Positions 34,299 through 44,947 of a stretch of DNA of 64,000 bases are shown here, piece by piece. The notes below the pieces were generated by a model. The model was not told where the DNA came from. It did no database searches and was given only the letters and a program-made list of their open reading frames with translations. This DNA is from Metopolophium dirhodum. Lineage: Eukaryota > Arthropoda > Insecta > Hemiptera > Aphididae. Made by a program: the position numbers and the translations under genes. The DNA lies in assembly GCF_019925205.1 (NCBI RefSeq), contig NC_083560.1:21285145-21349144 (forward strand). Direction: 5' to 3'. The number at the start of each line of letters is the position of its first letter. Within the stretch, counting starts at the first letter, position 1.

Positions 34299-35077
34299 CG
34301 TCAACAAAAGCATCATCCATGCCAAGCTCAACTATTTCATAGACCTCTTCCTCCGCTAATGTATTATCGATATCTGGCTGTTCAACTTTAATACAAATTA
34401 AATTGTAGAATAAGTGAATATTTATTCATAAATTATTTATTTTATTTATTATTTTTAAATTTGTTAGAATAATATACAATCTGTAATACAGTTACAATAA
34501 GCATATGAGTGTAGATGAATAAATTACAAAACATTAGTACTTGGGTGGAGAACCACCCAAGGGTGACACTACAAAATTGTATTTATAGAAATACTCTAAG
34601 GCATACTTTCGTTTTCTGGAAGATCAAAGGGCTCATTTCGGTCTTCATTATTTTCTAATCATACAAACAAAAAAGTCATATTTCGTTAAGACAATATATT
34701 TTTTATCATAATTTATTTCTATATGCTTACCTTGAATCTGGATTGGCGCCTCAATATTGTCTGTATTCCCTATAATATTTATATTTAAAGTATAGTAACT
34801 AGAGTATATAATGTATTTTTAACTTAAATGTATAGTTGTATATTACCGAGAAGATGATGATCTTCAATTAATCCAAGGTTACCACCACCTGGTTGTTGGC
34901 GCACATTTGGATGCCAGACCATTCCATGATTTTCTGGAACTGCTGCTACCCGTTGACAACCACGACCCCTCCTAGGTCTACCAGCTCCACGAATGTGGAA
35001 TGGCGGCAATACAGGTGGCAGAGGCTGAAGTCCAACTATTGGTAGCTGTCCAGGAATGAAATCTTCGAAAAGGATTT
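34299..35077 (-). CDS. linker exons: Pro/Arg-rich then acidic
   Basis: About 34850-35077 encodes FEDFIPGQLPIVGLQPLPP, then an Arg/Gly segment GAGRPRRGRGCQRVAAVPE and a Gln/Gly-rich end. Short exons near 34733-34771 (GNTDNIEAPIQIQG), 34611-34656 and 34299-34385 (EQPDIDNTLAEEEVYEIVEL) are acidic. Likely disordered linkers between the MULE part and the RING part. Exact borders of the small exons are approximate. Confidence 0.5.
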
Positions 35078-35457
35078 CTATAATTTCATTTTATTGTCAT
35101 TTAGTTTATACACCCAATTGAATTTATATGGTACCTACTATTAGCTAAAGGGCCTATTAGATACTCTTCTTAAATATGCCATTGTTTCGTAGAGCATCAG
35201 CCAAAATGCAGTTATTTGTGTCTCTGCTAGACACAATAGATCTTCATAGCTTTAAAGTTTGATTTATTAAAATTAAAATTAATTTCAAAAATGTAAGCCA
35301 TATATAGTTAATTGTCTTACTTGCTGGCTATTGACTGTTTGTAACGTTTCCCTCCGTACTCTACTTTCAACCGATCGTAATCAATCTGCAAAAAATTATA
35401 AAAACGAATCAAAATTCCAGCTATTGTCAATATATATTTTTATTAAAAATCAATTAC

Positions 35458-35669
35458 CGTAAAAAGACCAGACTGGGGGATGTATGCCTATGGTGGACTT
35501 AGGCATGCTGTGAAAACTTTCCACAAAATTAGTACGTATGTTTACACCGTAAACGGAAAACCCGTATGGAAGTACTGTTGTCAACCGGTATTGTCTGACA
35601 TAGTCCACTAACTGAACAATACAGTTCAGTACGCCCATACGTGTTGCCAATCTTGTGATTGTTTCATAT
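35458..35669 (-). CDS. MULE-like exon with third-acid region
   Basis: Encodes YETITRLATRMGVLNCIVQL and then GVNIRTNFVESFHSMPKS with HPPVWSF. The N-x-x-ESFH word with following HP-x-x-W/F-x-F corresponds to RTTNNCESFHRKL...HPNIFNF in the second MULE gene at 56108-56962. The Glu of ESFH is the candidate third acid. The middle catalytic Asp and the C-x-x-H segment are not found between this exon and 35870, so the core appears deleted. Confidence 0.6.
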
Positions 35670-35965
35670 CTAGATTAAAGAATCCAGAAAAATACTATAC
35701 AATAATAAAAACATTAATGCACAATTTGATTATTACCTGGCAAAAATGGAACTAGCACCCGATCAATTGGCATTCTGGAATCACTATTTGTATTGCATTT
35801 CGCACATATTACCATAGTCCTATGTAGACGTTTTCTGTTCTGCGATTTAGTAAAGCATATACCACAGGAACTGACTTAAATTACAAATGTAAATTGAAGA
35901 AAATAAAATTTAAATATACCAAATATGTGAGTAAATTGATTATCTAATGTTAACAGATCTCTTAC

Positions 35966-36334
35966 CACATTGTCCAAGACAGCGTGGATTGTGATCAACT
36001 GCTCGGCATCAGCAGGAACTCGCGGAATGACACTAAATGTGCCATCAATTGCCAAGACTCTTGCTTCACGCAGGTATGGAGCAATGCGTAGTAAAAATGC
36101 CAAATTTAAAAACATCAATCCTCTGAAAATCAATTCTTCATTGACTATGAACTCCAAGTTTCCATGGAAGAATGGTGCATTATTGTCTACAGAATAATGT
36201 AGACGACTTTGCCATGTTGGTGACACAATAATAACCTGAGATTATCTGGTGTTGGTGGATTCACACTTTGTCGCACATAGCGCATTGCCCGTAGTGCTTG
36301 CTCACGAGACACCTCTATAGCTGCATTTGGAAAT
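35966..36334 (-). pseudogene. MULE transposase exon with first catalytic Asp
   Basis: FPNAAIEVSREQALRAMRYV opens the exon. After a one-base shift near 36225 comes SRLHYSVDNNAPFFHGNLEF and then LAIDGTFSVIPR...QLITIHAV, the DGTF...QLxTIH signature of MULE transposases (Asp in DGTF is catalytic). The next exon starts PVVYALLNRRTENVYIG, the usual continuation, but out of phase. Confidence 0.7.
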
Positions 36335-36416
36335 CTAAAAAATTGTTATTCAGGTATTAGTACATTTTGACATAACTCTAAATGAAGTATTTAAATAATT
36401 TTGTGAATTTGTTTAC

Positions 36417-36894
36417 CTCCTCGCCTCTTCTTCTAGAATTGTCCGTGCAGGTGTCCCCTCTGTTAAAGCACGCCGTCTCATTGCATCGTAGAATGCCCCA
36501 ATCTGTATATTATGCCCCACATGATGATTGTGTGGTTGATACATTAAAATCGGACTATTTTCACGGACATTGATGCAGTAGCAGTGCATCCCCGTTCGTA
36601 ACGCAAACATGGAAGCTGTCTATAAGGTTTTTTTTTAAGGTATATTAATCATATTAAGGTCTATCAACCAGTGTACTCAATATTAATGCATTATATTTTC
36701 ATAAGTATTCAATACCTACCGTCGATTAGTGGATTGATAATTTTGCACATATGTGTATCCAACATCATCGGCATATACCAAGTGACCTCTGAGCCCTGGT
36801 ACTCTCCTCGATGGAGCTCCTTCATTGCTAAGAAGAATATCGACCATTCTATGAGGTGACCGAGATCTCGACCTGAATCTTTCACCATGTTCAT
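36417..36894 (-). CDS. FLYWCH-like zinc-finger exons
   Basis: After ATGGCAG the second exon continues in frame as DEHGERFRSRSRSPHR, then GHLVYADDVGYTYVQN at its end. The next exon gives CLRYERGCTATAS in one frame and CINVRENSPILMYQPHNHH in the next. The order L-V-x-x-G-Y-x-Y, C-x-x-Y-x-x-GC, H-x-H matches a FLYWCH domain, a DNA-binding zinc module common in MULE-type transposases. One base out of frame separates the Cys and His halves. Confidence 0.55.
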
Positions 36895-37210
36895 CTGATG
36901 AATTGTGTACATACATTTTTATATTAAAAATTATTAAGCAAATACTAGTTTAACATTTGTTTTAAATTTACAAATAATTTTATTTTTTGTCACTAAAACG
37001 TTGAATTGTAACTGAAAAAGTTAACATATTTATTTTTATGTATATTATATAAATTTAAATATAGAAATGTAATCATCAATGATAAATTATTTTTATTAGC
37101 TCTTAATAATTAAACTAAACATTAAAGATATTTGAAACTTAATTTTAATACTATGTTACCACTGATCAAGTTCAAAAATGTTTAAATAATTATTTTGACT
37201 TACCTGCCAT

Positions 37211-37692
37211 ACTGGTAAATCTTGAATAAATCAAACAAAATCAAACCAAAAGACACTTTACTGTTTACTTACAACTGAGTTGACGCTAATTAAGACTGTA
37301 TAACATACGACTGGTGGCTTTTATAGAAAAAAATAATAAGTTACCTATGAACCATAAATTACTTTAGTGTTAACGCTGTTAATCATTATTCGTGGGACGT
37401 GGCATTATCAACTCTTTTTATCTCGACTCAATATTTTGATTACATATTAAACTTAAAATAAAAAATTAGTGTTGTGATGAATGTCCTTTAAGTACCTAAT
37501 ATATTTATGAACAGTGATATAAAACTATGAAACTGTAGGTACGTAACTTCGGTATACATTTGGGAGGGCTAATCTAAAACTTTGGGGCTTAGCCCCCACC
37601 TAGCTCCGCCTATTGCTTGGGGGGACAACTTAAACAAATTTAGTCAATTTCGCCTATGCCTCAATTCATGCTTTTCAGATATTTTCACATTG
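37211..37692. promoter_or_regulatory. upstream region of the FLYWCH-MULE gene
   Basis: It lies immediately 5' of the ATGGCAG exon on the minus strand. Only AT-rich sequence is seen, then at 37555-37665 a GC-richer fragment (cttagcccccacctagctcc, cgcctatgcctc) that looks like a transposon end. No core promoter element is identified with confidence. Confidence 0.3.
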
Positions 37693-37700
37693 GTGATGAT

Positions 37701-38567
37701 TAGGGCTCGGATTTTGTAGCAAAATATGCTTCTTTTGAGGGAAGTGTGATTGAAAGATAATTCTTGTATATAAATACGTTTTGAATCGTTCTGATTTTAA
37801 TGAAGTAAACTTTTTTTTGCTTTTTTTTGCTTTTTTCCATAAAATCTGCTTTTTATTGCTTTTCCCCTATTTGGTTATTTTTTCTTGATTTTTATATATT
37901 TTTCTTGAAAACTTAGCTTATTTCTATGTATATTATACGTCTTGGACTATATTAGTATTACCAGAAATTATAAAACCAGTGAAAAAACCAGTAATAAATA
38001 TATGACTGATAAAATAACTGTCGTTATTGTGGCGAAATAGTTTTATCTACAATTATCTATAATTGTATTTACGACTCAAGGAAAGGGAAAATTATCTGAA
38101 TTATACCTACGTATTATAATACGTAAATAATGTTAATCATGAGGACATTTTATTATTTGTTTCGGATGCCGCGCCGTATATGAAAAAAGCTGGCCGCTGT
38201 ATTGCCGCTTGCTAAAAGGTGGCCGAGCGGTCTAACGCGACGGATTCGGCACAGCCGGTCCGAGTTCGATCCTCTACCACCGGGCGGCATTTTTCTCCGT
38301 GCAAGTCACGGTGTTCGGAGAACAAGTGCCGCCATCCCCCCACCCTGGGCACGGCAGAAACCTACGGGTGCCCCATTAGAAATTCTGCCAAAACACAACA
38401 CACACGTGTACCAACCTACCCAATATAAAAATCTACAGTGCCCTCCCCCACACCCAATGGCCTATGTTGCCGTGGGTTAACCCAAAAAAAAAAAAAAAAT
38501 AAATGCTTTTTTTGGCTACTTAAAATGCTTTTTTAAGGATTTATTTTGCTACAAAATCCGAGCCCTA
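37701..38567. mobile_element. hAT-type element with 8-bp duplication, carrying a nested SINE
   Basis: Ends are TAGGGCTCGGATTTTGTAGC on the left and its complement GCTACAAAATCCGAGCCCTA on the right. GTGATGAT flanks at 37693-37700 and 38568-38575, a perfect 8-bp target duplication. Interior arms are rich in tgctttttt words. A tRNA-derived SINE occupies 38218-38499; without it the element is about 585 bp. No transposase. Confidence 0.92.
38218..38499 (+). mobile_element. tRNA-derived SINE with A tail
   Basis: The head GGTGGCCGAGCGGTCTAACG carries a pol III A box of the long-variable-arm (Leu/Ser) type, and gagttcgatcctc about 45 bp on is a B box. A GC-rich unrelated body follows, then a 16-base A run. 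The tRNA-like part can pair its ends (GGTGG with CCACC) but has no clean anticodon stem, so it is a SINE head and not a tRNA gene. Overlapping 92- and 69-codon frames are accidental. Confidence 0.85.
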
Positions 38568-38575
38568 GTGATGAT

Positions 38576-40020
38576 TAGATTATTTGAAAATTTAAACGAC
38601 CTCAAAGTAAAAAAAAAAAACCAATTTTGGTATATTTTTATTTTTACCAATTCCAGTGTTTGGGTCTTACATATTATTATATCGGTACAATTTTAATTGA
38701 TACAAGATGCTTATAATAACTTAATACTAATAGGTAAATAGTACCTAACTACAAAGTTGAGATTAAAATTAAAAATGCTTTAGCCTCTCTAGCTCAACAT
38801 ATAGACACATTAGCGTAGTGGCGTGGTAAACTTTGATTAACCATAATGCCCAGGATATATTTCAGTATTATTATAAAAAACAAAATAATAGAAATTAGAA
38901 ATTTTTAAATCATGACCAAAATGTGTTTATAAATGCTATAATTGTCTAACTTAATATTATAAATGGATTTAATAATCATTAAAGTTTTTTTTTAAATTGT
39001 TACCTATGTAATATCCAGTATCCTAACATTTACTTACCTACCTAATAACTAGGTAGATAATAGATACTATAATAGGTTAATTCTACAGAAAAAGTAGATA
39101 ATATTATTCATTGATTGTTTTTACGTGCAATATTTCTATATTAGACATTTCTAAGTAAAATTTAGTTTAAAGATAAATCGCAAATGATCCTTGTCTCCCG
39201 AAACATGTCAAGTACCCTTTCCCACCAAAATATGTTTATATCACCATTTTTTATAAATTATAAAAATTTTGTGAAATAAATAGGTATAAATATATCAATA
39301 AAAGAAAATTGGTAACAGGTTCCCACTTCCTATTTACCTACTATTTAAAATATATAGGTAGTTGGTACTTTGGTGAGTTTATTCAATATCATGATTCAAA
39401 TTGTTTAATTATTATTAGTATATATTATTTGAAACAAAAACAACAGATTGTACAGAAATACTAACTATTACTTTACAAATGCATTGTATTGTACATTTTG
39501 TTCAGTTGTAACTTGTAAGTATATTTAAAAAAAAATCTAAGACTCATTCCACGTTCACTAAGTACCTATAATAGGTTTATTATATCATAAAATTATTCAA
39601 TATAAAAAAAAAAAAAAACAGTAATATAAAGAAAAAAGTAGGTGCATACAATTTATAGTTTATGCTAATAATATAATTCAGTAAAATATAATAATATTTA
39701 ATTATAATCAGGATAAATTATAATAATTGAATTTGAAACATAAAAAAAGGATATTAATAACAAATTTTAAAATTATTCAAGAAGAATAATATTCTCAATT
39801 AATATGAGTGGTGTATACGGTTGTCCTCATAATGAATATCATATGGGATATTTGTTTCTCGTCAGTTGAGCTATAAGATTTGACCACCTACAGTATATAA
39901 ACAAAACAAAATTCAGAACTGGCAAATATATTTAGGTATACAATGGTTATTTGTTATACTTTATCAAATATTTAATGTTTTATTATATCATGCTTACCCA
40001 AGTAGGTACTCTTTTATTTT
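38576..40020. other. AT-rich intergenic DNA, no gene seen
   Basis: No coding frame or recognised repeat. Long A runs near 38612 and 39607; short ctacctaata words near 39040-39060. Confidence 0.4.
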
Positions 40021-40021
40021 T

Positions 40022-40990
40022 TAGATTCTGAGACCTGAGCGGAGTGGTATTGGTTTTACAATTTCTTTTTTTTTTGTCTGTTAGCAACATTTTTGGTACT
40101 AAAAATTCTCAGGTTTTCAAGATTAGCATATTTTTGAATAGAAAAGTAAATCTAGTTGGTTCTTCTGGGAGGTAAAAATTCCAAGTAATTTAAGAAAGTT
40201 TTAAAAGAAGAGATAATATTATTACACAAAACCCATTTTTGAAAATTTCGATTTAATTTTTTTGGTGTAACTCAATATCCAATAACTGTACACTTGAAAT
40301 TTTCACCAAATATTTATATTATCATTTAATATAAATGGTAACATTTTCGAAATATTTTGAAATTTTTCGAAATTTTGTAAATTGATTTTCTATTATTCTC
40401 GATAAAAACTAAAAATTGACAAAATTCATAAACATTTCGAACATTTTCAAACTATTTTTCAGTTAATTTCAATTCATAAAAGTTATTCCTTTCATAGCTA
40501 ACATTAGACATTTTGATAGAAGACTCCCTTGAATGGTCTTACTTTAAACAAAAAAAAAAAGTTTCCCGGAAAGTAACATTAACTTTTTATGAGCGCTTGA
40601 ATTTAACATTTCTATGATATTCATCAGTAAATTAACGAGTTTTTTATCTATCAATTTGTGATATTTTGTTGTACCTAATACAAAAACTAATAACTTAAGT
40701 AATAAGTAATAACCATAGACACTTAAAATTTTCAACAAATGTTAAAATGAGTTAAATGACCATTTTTTAGGTATGGTAATATTTTCAAAAAATGTTTACT
40801 CTTTAATCTTTATGAGCTATTTATAGTCACGAGAAAAATTTTAAAATTTTGTAATTTATTTTTCAGGTAGAAATTCATAATTGTTTTTCTGTTCATAGCT
40901 AACTTTAGAAATTTCAATAGAAAGTTCCCAACAAGTTTTACTACCCCTATCAAAAATAAAAAGCTCAGTGGAATGTTATGCTATTTATAA
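40022..40990 (+). repeat. diverged R1 copy
   Basis: Opens ttagattctgag...gagcggag and keeps gaaaagtaaatctagttggt, ttttttggtgtaactca, aactgtacacttgaaa, ttcataaaagtt and gagcgcttgaa in R1 order, but with many indels. Some blocks appear twice, as in the R1 copy at 62205-63735. Confidence 0.65.
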
Positions 40991-41093
40991 CAATGAGATA
41001 TTTTCGATTTTTATTAATTTTAATTTTAACTATTAAATTTGATTATTTATACAAGCAAGTACGCTCGGCTGACACAACGTCTCCGGTCAGAAT

Positions 41094-41523
41094 CAGTGTC
41101 GGCCTGGCCCAGGCAGCTAGGGGGCGATCACCTCCGAGACCCCGACACGTATTTTTCAAGAAATAAATGAAATTTACCAAAATTTACCTACCTTATATAG
41201 CCTAGTGGTATGCTTTTGGTTCCATTACATAATTTTATAATAATAATATAATATTATACATTTTATTATTTTAATAATACTAAAATCATAATATCTAGTC
41301 CGTGGTAATAATAAAATTATATGATAATTTTAGAATCTATAATTATGTTGAAATACGTACTGTGATGTTTTATCGATATTACATTACTATATATATATCG
41401 ATCCATATTATGTAATAAATATCTATACATTTTTTTTTAAATATTTTTTTGAGTTTTGGAATTTTTGAGAGGCCCTTTGAATAATTTACCTCTCCCGGCC
41501 CTTTAGATCCCAGGCCGACACTG
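41094..41523. mobile_element. hAT-type MITE, 430 bp
   Basis: Begins CAGTGTCGGCCTGG and ends CCAGGCCGACACTG. Flanks are GTCAGAAT (41086-41093) and GTCTGAAT (41524-41531), an 8-bp duplication with one mismatch. Interior AT-rich, non-coding. Confidence 0.88.
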
Positions 41524-41531
41524 GTCTGAAT

Positions 41532-42562
41532 CGTTTTTTGTACACAATATTATTTATCATTAAATTCAAATACCTATAAGTTATAACACATCCGATATCC
41601 ATTGCAATGACATTATGCTGATCATCATTACAACTTATCCACCTTTTTAACATTTCAGTTGTTCTTCTCAGCCACTATCTCAGTTTACCTCAGTTATATG
41701 CTTGTAATAATTGAATATTTGAATGTATTAATTCATGCAAATTGGTAATAAACCATCAATTTGAGTAACATTGAATAGGTAATTTGTTATCATCTTAATC
41801 AAAATTTAGCAATACAATATTATAAACATAATAATATATAAATATATTATAATTAACGATACCAGTGCAACACAATTTATAATTATTATAATATAAGCAT
41901 GTATCAACAAAATATTCGATTCTAGTCGTTTATTTTCGAATAAATATCGCTGATAAAATACACAGGCACAAATAAAACCAAACAATTTTGTATTGTTTGG
42001 TTTTATTCATTGTAAAATAAATACATTCATAGCATCGCTCAGAGTCTAATGAAAAATGATGAAGCTAGAAATCAATTTAATTTTTGTCCCGTGTATTTAA
42101 AGAAGATTATACTAATTTTTATTAATCTTTAGTCCACAAATAAAAGTTTTTCAGTCTCTATACTTACTTTGAACAGCTCTGGATGATTGAATAATGAGTG
42201 GGGGGGGGGGGGGCATAGTGATAGAAAACATTACACAACAGCTGATTTATGTTGTATAATAGTTAATGAAGAATGAACTTTTACCTACTTTTTTTCAAGG
42301 ACTAATACATTACTGAACTAGATAGTTTTTTTTTAATTTATATAAAGATTGTCAGTTCAATATTTGTTTTTAAAAAATGCATATTCTTTTTAATAATATA
42401 ACAGTTTAAATTAAAAATATAAAAACCAAACAAATTTAATTAAAACCAACCCAAATTATTAATAAAAAAATAATTAAAAAATTTTTTTTTATAAGCTTCA
42501 GCAATGTTTTTTTTATAAACAATATAATTAGTATTCAATTATTTGTTGTACAGTATAAGTTT
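41532..42562. other. AT-rich intergenic DNA
   Basis: Includes a 14-G run at 42200-42213 next to gcatagtg, probably another MITE end. A short inverted repeat at about 41976-42006 (aaccaaacaatttt / tattgtttggtttt) is also present. No gene seen. Confidence 0.4.
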
Positions 42563-42689
42563 TTACAAGTCCAAATAATTAGTGTTGATCATATCCTGTC
42601 GTATTTTACCTAAATCATTTAAAAGTGTTCTTAGTTTTTGTTCGTCTTGTTGCCGTTCTTCTAATTGGTTAGTTAATATGTTTTGAATA
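42563..42689 (-). CDS. orphan terminal exon with coiled-coil
   Basis: Preceded on minus by a clean TTTTTCAG acceptor. It reads IQNILTNQLEERQQDEQKLR, then TLLNDLGKIRQDMINTNYLD L and a stop: 41 codons in phase 1. The heptad-like hydrophobic pattern and Glu/Gln/Lys richness point to a coiled coil. This sort of tail is common at the end of MADF or Myb-type DNA-binding proteins, which is a guess. No upstream exon is recognised in the following kilobase, so it may be the last exon of a gene whose other parts are distant or lost. Confidence 0.4.
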
Positions 42690-43416
42690 CTGAAAAATAT
42701 TGAAAAATACAATATAATATGGGAAAAATTTTTATTTTGTTATATAGCCTAACCTAACCTACGAGAAGCTCTGTAGAAACCTGTTGGCGTCATAGTGCTA
42801 CAAAATGTATGTGATTGCCTATTCAGCCCCTTTCTCCTTATCACTTTTATGTACTCGTTAACTAATACAAATAATTTGGCGCCATATTTTACCTATATTG
42901 TATTATATTATACACCTGATTATTAATTAAACATATTATAATATCATAAATATAAAAATATTGTTCATACATATTTTATAATGTTCTCATACCTAAGTTC
43001 TATTTCTTTTATTATTTTGTATTTGTACATTGTACATAATATTATGACTTGTAATGATGGTATACACTATTGTAAATATTTAGTAGGTACCTACATTTTT
43101 TTATATTGTTTTAATAATATTTTGTATTAATCTTTATGTCACACATATCTCACAGTACATATTTTTTAGTTAGTATAATCAATATTTTGTGAGAATTATT
43201 TTTTCACAACTATCGATATCATTAAAATGTCTACAACTTAAGACCCGTATAACTCTGTAGAACTGCATCAAATTATTGTAAAAACAATAAGTTAACCATC
43301 AAGTATTACTCTATGAAATAAACCTTGTTTTAGTAATCCAGTGTCCATAATCCATACAGCCATACACTTGATACAGGTAAATGGTAATGATGTATTGCAC
43401 GTTTTATTATAAACCA
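42690..43416. other. AT-rich intergenic DNA
   Basis: A slightly GC-richer patch at 42750-42860 (cctaacctaacctacgagaag) has no recognised identity. No further exon of the orphan gene was found. Confidence 0.35.
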
Positions 43417-44032
43417 TATATATATTTTTATATTTTAACACTAATAACACTATAATATTAAGTACCTTAAGGCTAATGGACTATTGGACATAATTTTAAA
43501 ATAAAAAAAAGATAAGTATTTGTTCTTTTGTACTAATAACTTATCAGTTATAATAGTTATCAGTGTCTAAAAAAGAAAAATTAAGGGGCTTATATAGGCA
43601 ACCTACTATAAAATGGAGTATTACAGTGTCCCCTAGCAAATCTAAGAGCTTCCCGTATTCTAATCTTTGGTATTTATTAGAGATATCGAGTTATATTTGT
43701 TCAAATTTTATTTTTCAGAACACAGACAACTTTCAATAGATAAAATATTGACATAATTAATAGGTACGTTTTATTTTTCATTATTAAAAATATTTAATTA
43801 CTATCTATACAACATGTGTACAATAAGTAATTTTGATTTAAGATATTATTTACATAGCCTAATTTCAATTTTGCTACGTCTACTAAAACATACTGTTTAA
43901 CACTGAATACTAAATTTTGTCACCCATTGCTAACTGCATGTTTCCCTGACCTGACTAAAAAATCACGATACTAGATACTTGGATTTGGATTATCGAGATA
44001 CTAGATATTCGATACTTACATTTTAAGTACTT
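43417..44032 (+). repeat. 0.6-kb direct repeat, copy 1
   Basis: From tatatatttttatatttta to about cgatacttacattttaagta. It matches 44948-45563 with scattered changes (about 95% by eye), a distance of 1531 bp. It contains GATACTAGATACTTGG words at its right end, similar to the GATAC-rich elements at 21790 and 45936. Confidence 0.85.
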
Positions 44033-44040
44033 AGACACTC

Positions 44041-44516
44041 GAGTGAATATCAAATGTTGTAAAATATGAATTCCAAACGCTCATAAAAATTAATTTTACT
44101 TTCTTGTAGACAATTTTTTTTGATAAATTTAGACAAACTTATGAATCATCTTGTATTACATTTTCAAATCTTAGATTGAAAAAGAAAAATTTCATCAATT
44201 CTCAACTCAAAAAAGTTTGCTAATTTTCGTGATTTTTCCGTATTTTGTCAAGATTTGAACTTTAAAAGAAAACAGATTTTGCGTAAAAATTCCCGTTTTT
44301 TTCTTAATTTTTCTTTTGTTTTTCATATCTCTTTTGTTAACTATTTTTACTTTTGTCCCCCCTAAGTACCAACTAGATTCACTTTCCTATCAAAAAAGTT
44401 ACTGTTGAAGAAACCATGAACATTTTTACTGTCCTAAAAGGTGATGACAGACACTAAAAAAAAACACACATCATTGTAAAACAATACGTTCATCGCTTCG
44501 CTCAGAATCTAAAAAA
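44041..44516 (-). repeat. R1 copy with internal deletion
   Basis: Read on minus it opens ttagattctgagcgaagcga and continues through ctgtcatcacctttta and aagtgaatctagttggta. Near 44262 it jumps from aaaatctgttttc to ttaaagttcaaat, omitting about 300 bp present at 50510-50830. It adjoins the hAT transposase fragment, exactly as the plus copy at 50264 does. Confidence 0.8.
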
Positions 44517-44639
44517 ATTATAATTATAAATTTATCTATTACTTTTTTACTTTTTGGGAAACTAACATTTTAATTATATCATCTGTATTAATTACGTCTA
44601 AAACATCACTCTCTGAACACAAAACCATAAAACTATTTA

Positions 44640-44830
44640 AATTTTCTTGAGAACTGCTCGTTCAATATTTGTTTGTACACGAGCTAATTTGGAAAAAGCT
44701 CTTTCAGCCGAACAATTTGCTATAGTAATGGTACAATCCGCTAGGGGCCTACTATTGTTTGATATCTATTGTGGGCCTGGGGCCATGGCCCTCCTGACAC
44801 CACTTAATCTGGGCTTGGCCTCCTTGTAGC
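44640..44830 (-). pseudogene. hAT transposase C-terminal (dimerisation) fragment, copy A
   Basis: Minus-strand translation contains IANCSAERAFSKLARVQTNI followed by ERAVLKK and a stop: the hATC signature (N-x-SAER-x-FSKL...K). A GC-rich segment upstream (ggccatggccccaggccc on that strand) looks like transposon-end sequence. The rest of the transposase is absent. It is the inverted counterpart of 49943-50140. Confidence 0.7.
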
Positions 44831-44947
44831 ACAATTAATAAATCCTATATATTCTCTAATTATATATAATTACATGATTATGTATATTTTTATTCAACAT
44901 TTAAATTATTATTATTATATTTATTTACATAACTACATAACAAAACT

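Larger units (their letters stand above)
33030..37210 (-). pseudogene. FLYWCH-MULE-RING-PHD gene (transposase-derived), with frame breaks
   Basis: Minus-strand exons with GT-AG borders: 37204-37210 (ATGGCAG), 36720-36894, 36417-36619, 35966-36334, 35737-35870, 35458-35669, 35321-35385, about 34850-35077, several short acidic exons to 34177, then 33434-33625 and 33030-33357. The first exons encode a FLYWCH-like zinc segment, the middle ones MULE-transposase-like pieces, then a Pro/Arg-rich linker, two RING-like domains and a PHD-like C-terminus. Joins are out of frame at several points (inside the FLYWCH part, at 36225, at the 35966/35870 intron, and before the PHD part). Each needs only one base, so decay and assembly error are both possible. 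Its 3' end faces the THAP-DDE gene, 160 bp away. Confidence 0.65.

Noticed and set aside
35970..36197. 75-codon plus frame
   Set aside because: Antisense to the MULE exon carrying the DGTF motif on minus.
38218..38280. Functional tRNA-Leu/Ser gene
   Set aside because: A and B boxes are good but there is no clean anticodon stem or variable arm, and an unrelated body plus A tail follow directly, as in a SINE.
38202..38480. 92- and 69-codon plus frames over the SINE
   Set aside because: They read through the tRNA-like head and GC-rich SINE body in two frames at once, as expected for a non-coding pol III element.
44647..44829. 60-codon plus frame
   Set aside because: Antisense of the hAT dimerisation fragment; the minus strand has the SAER-x-FSKL motif.
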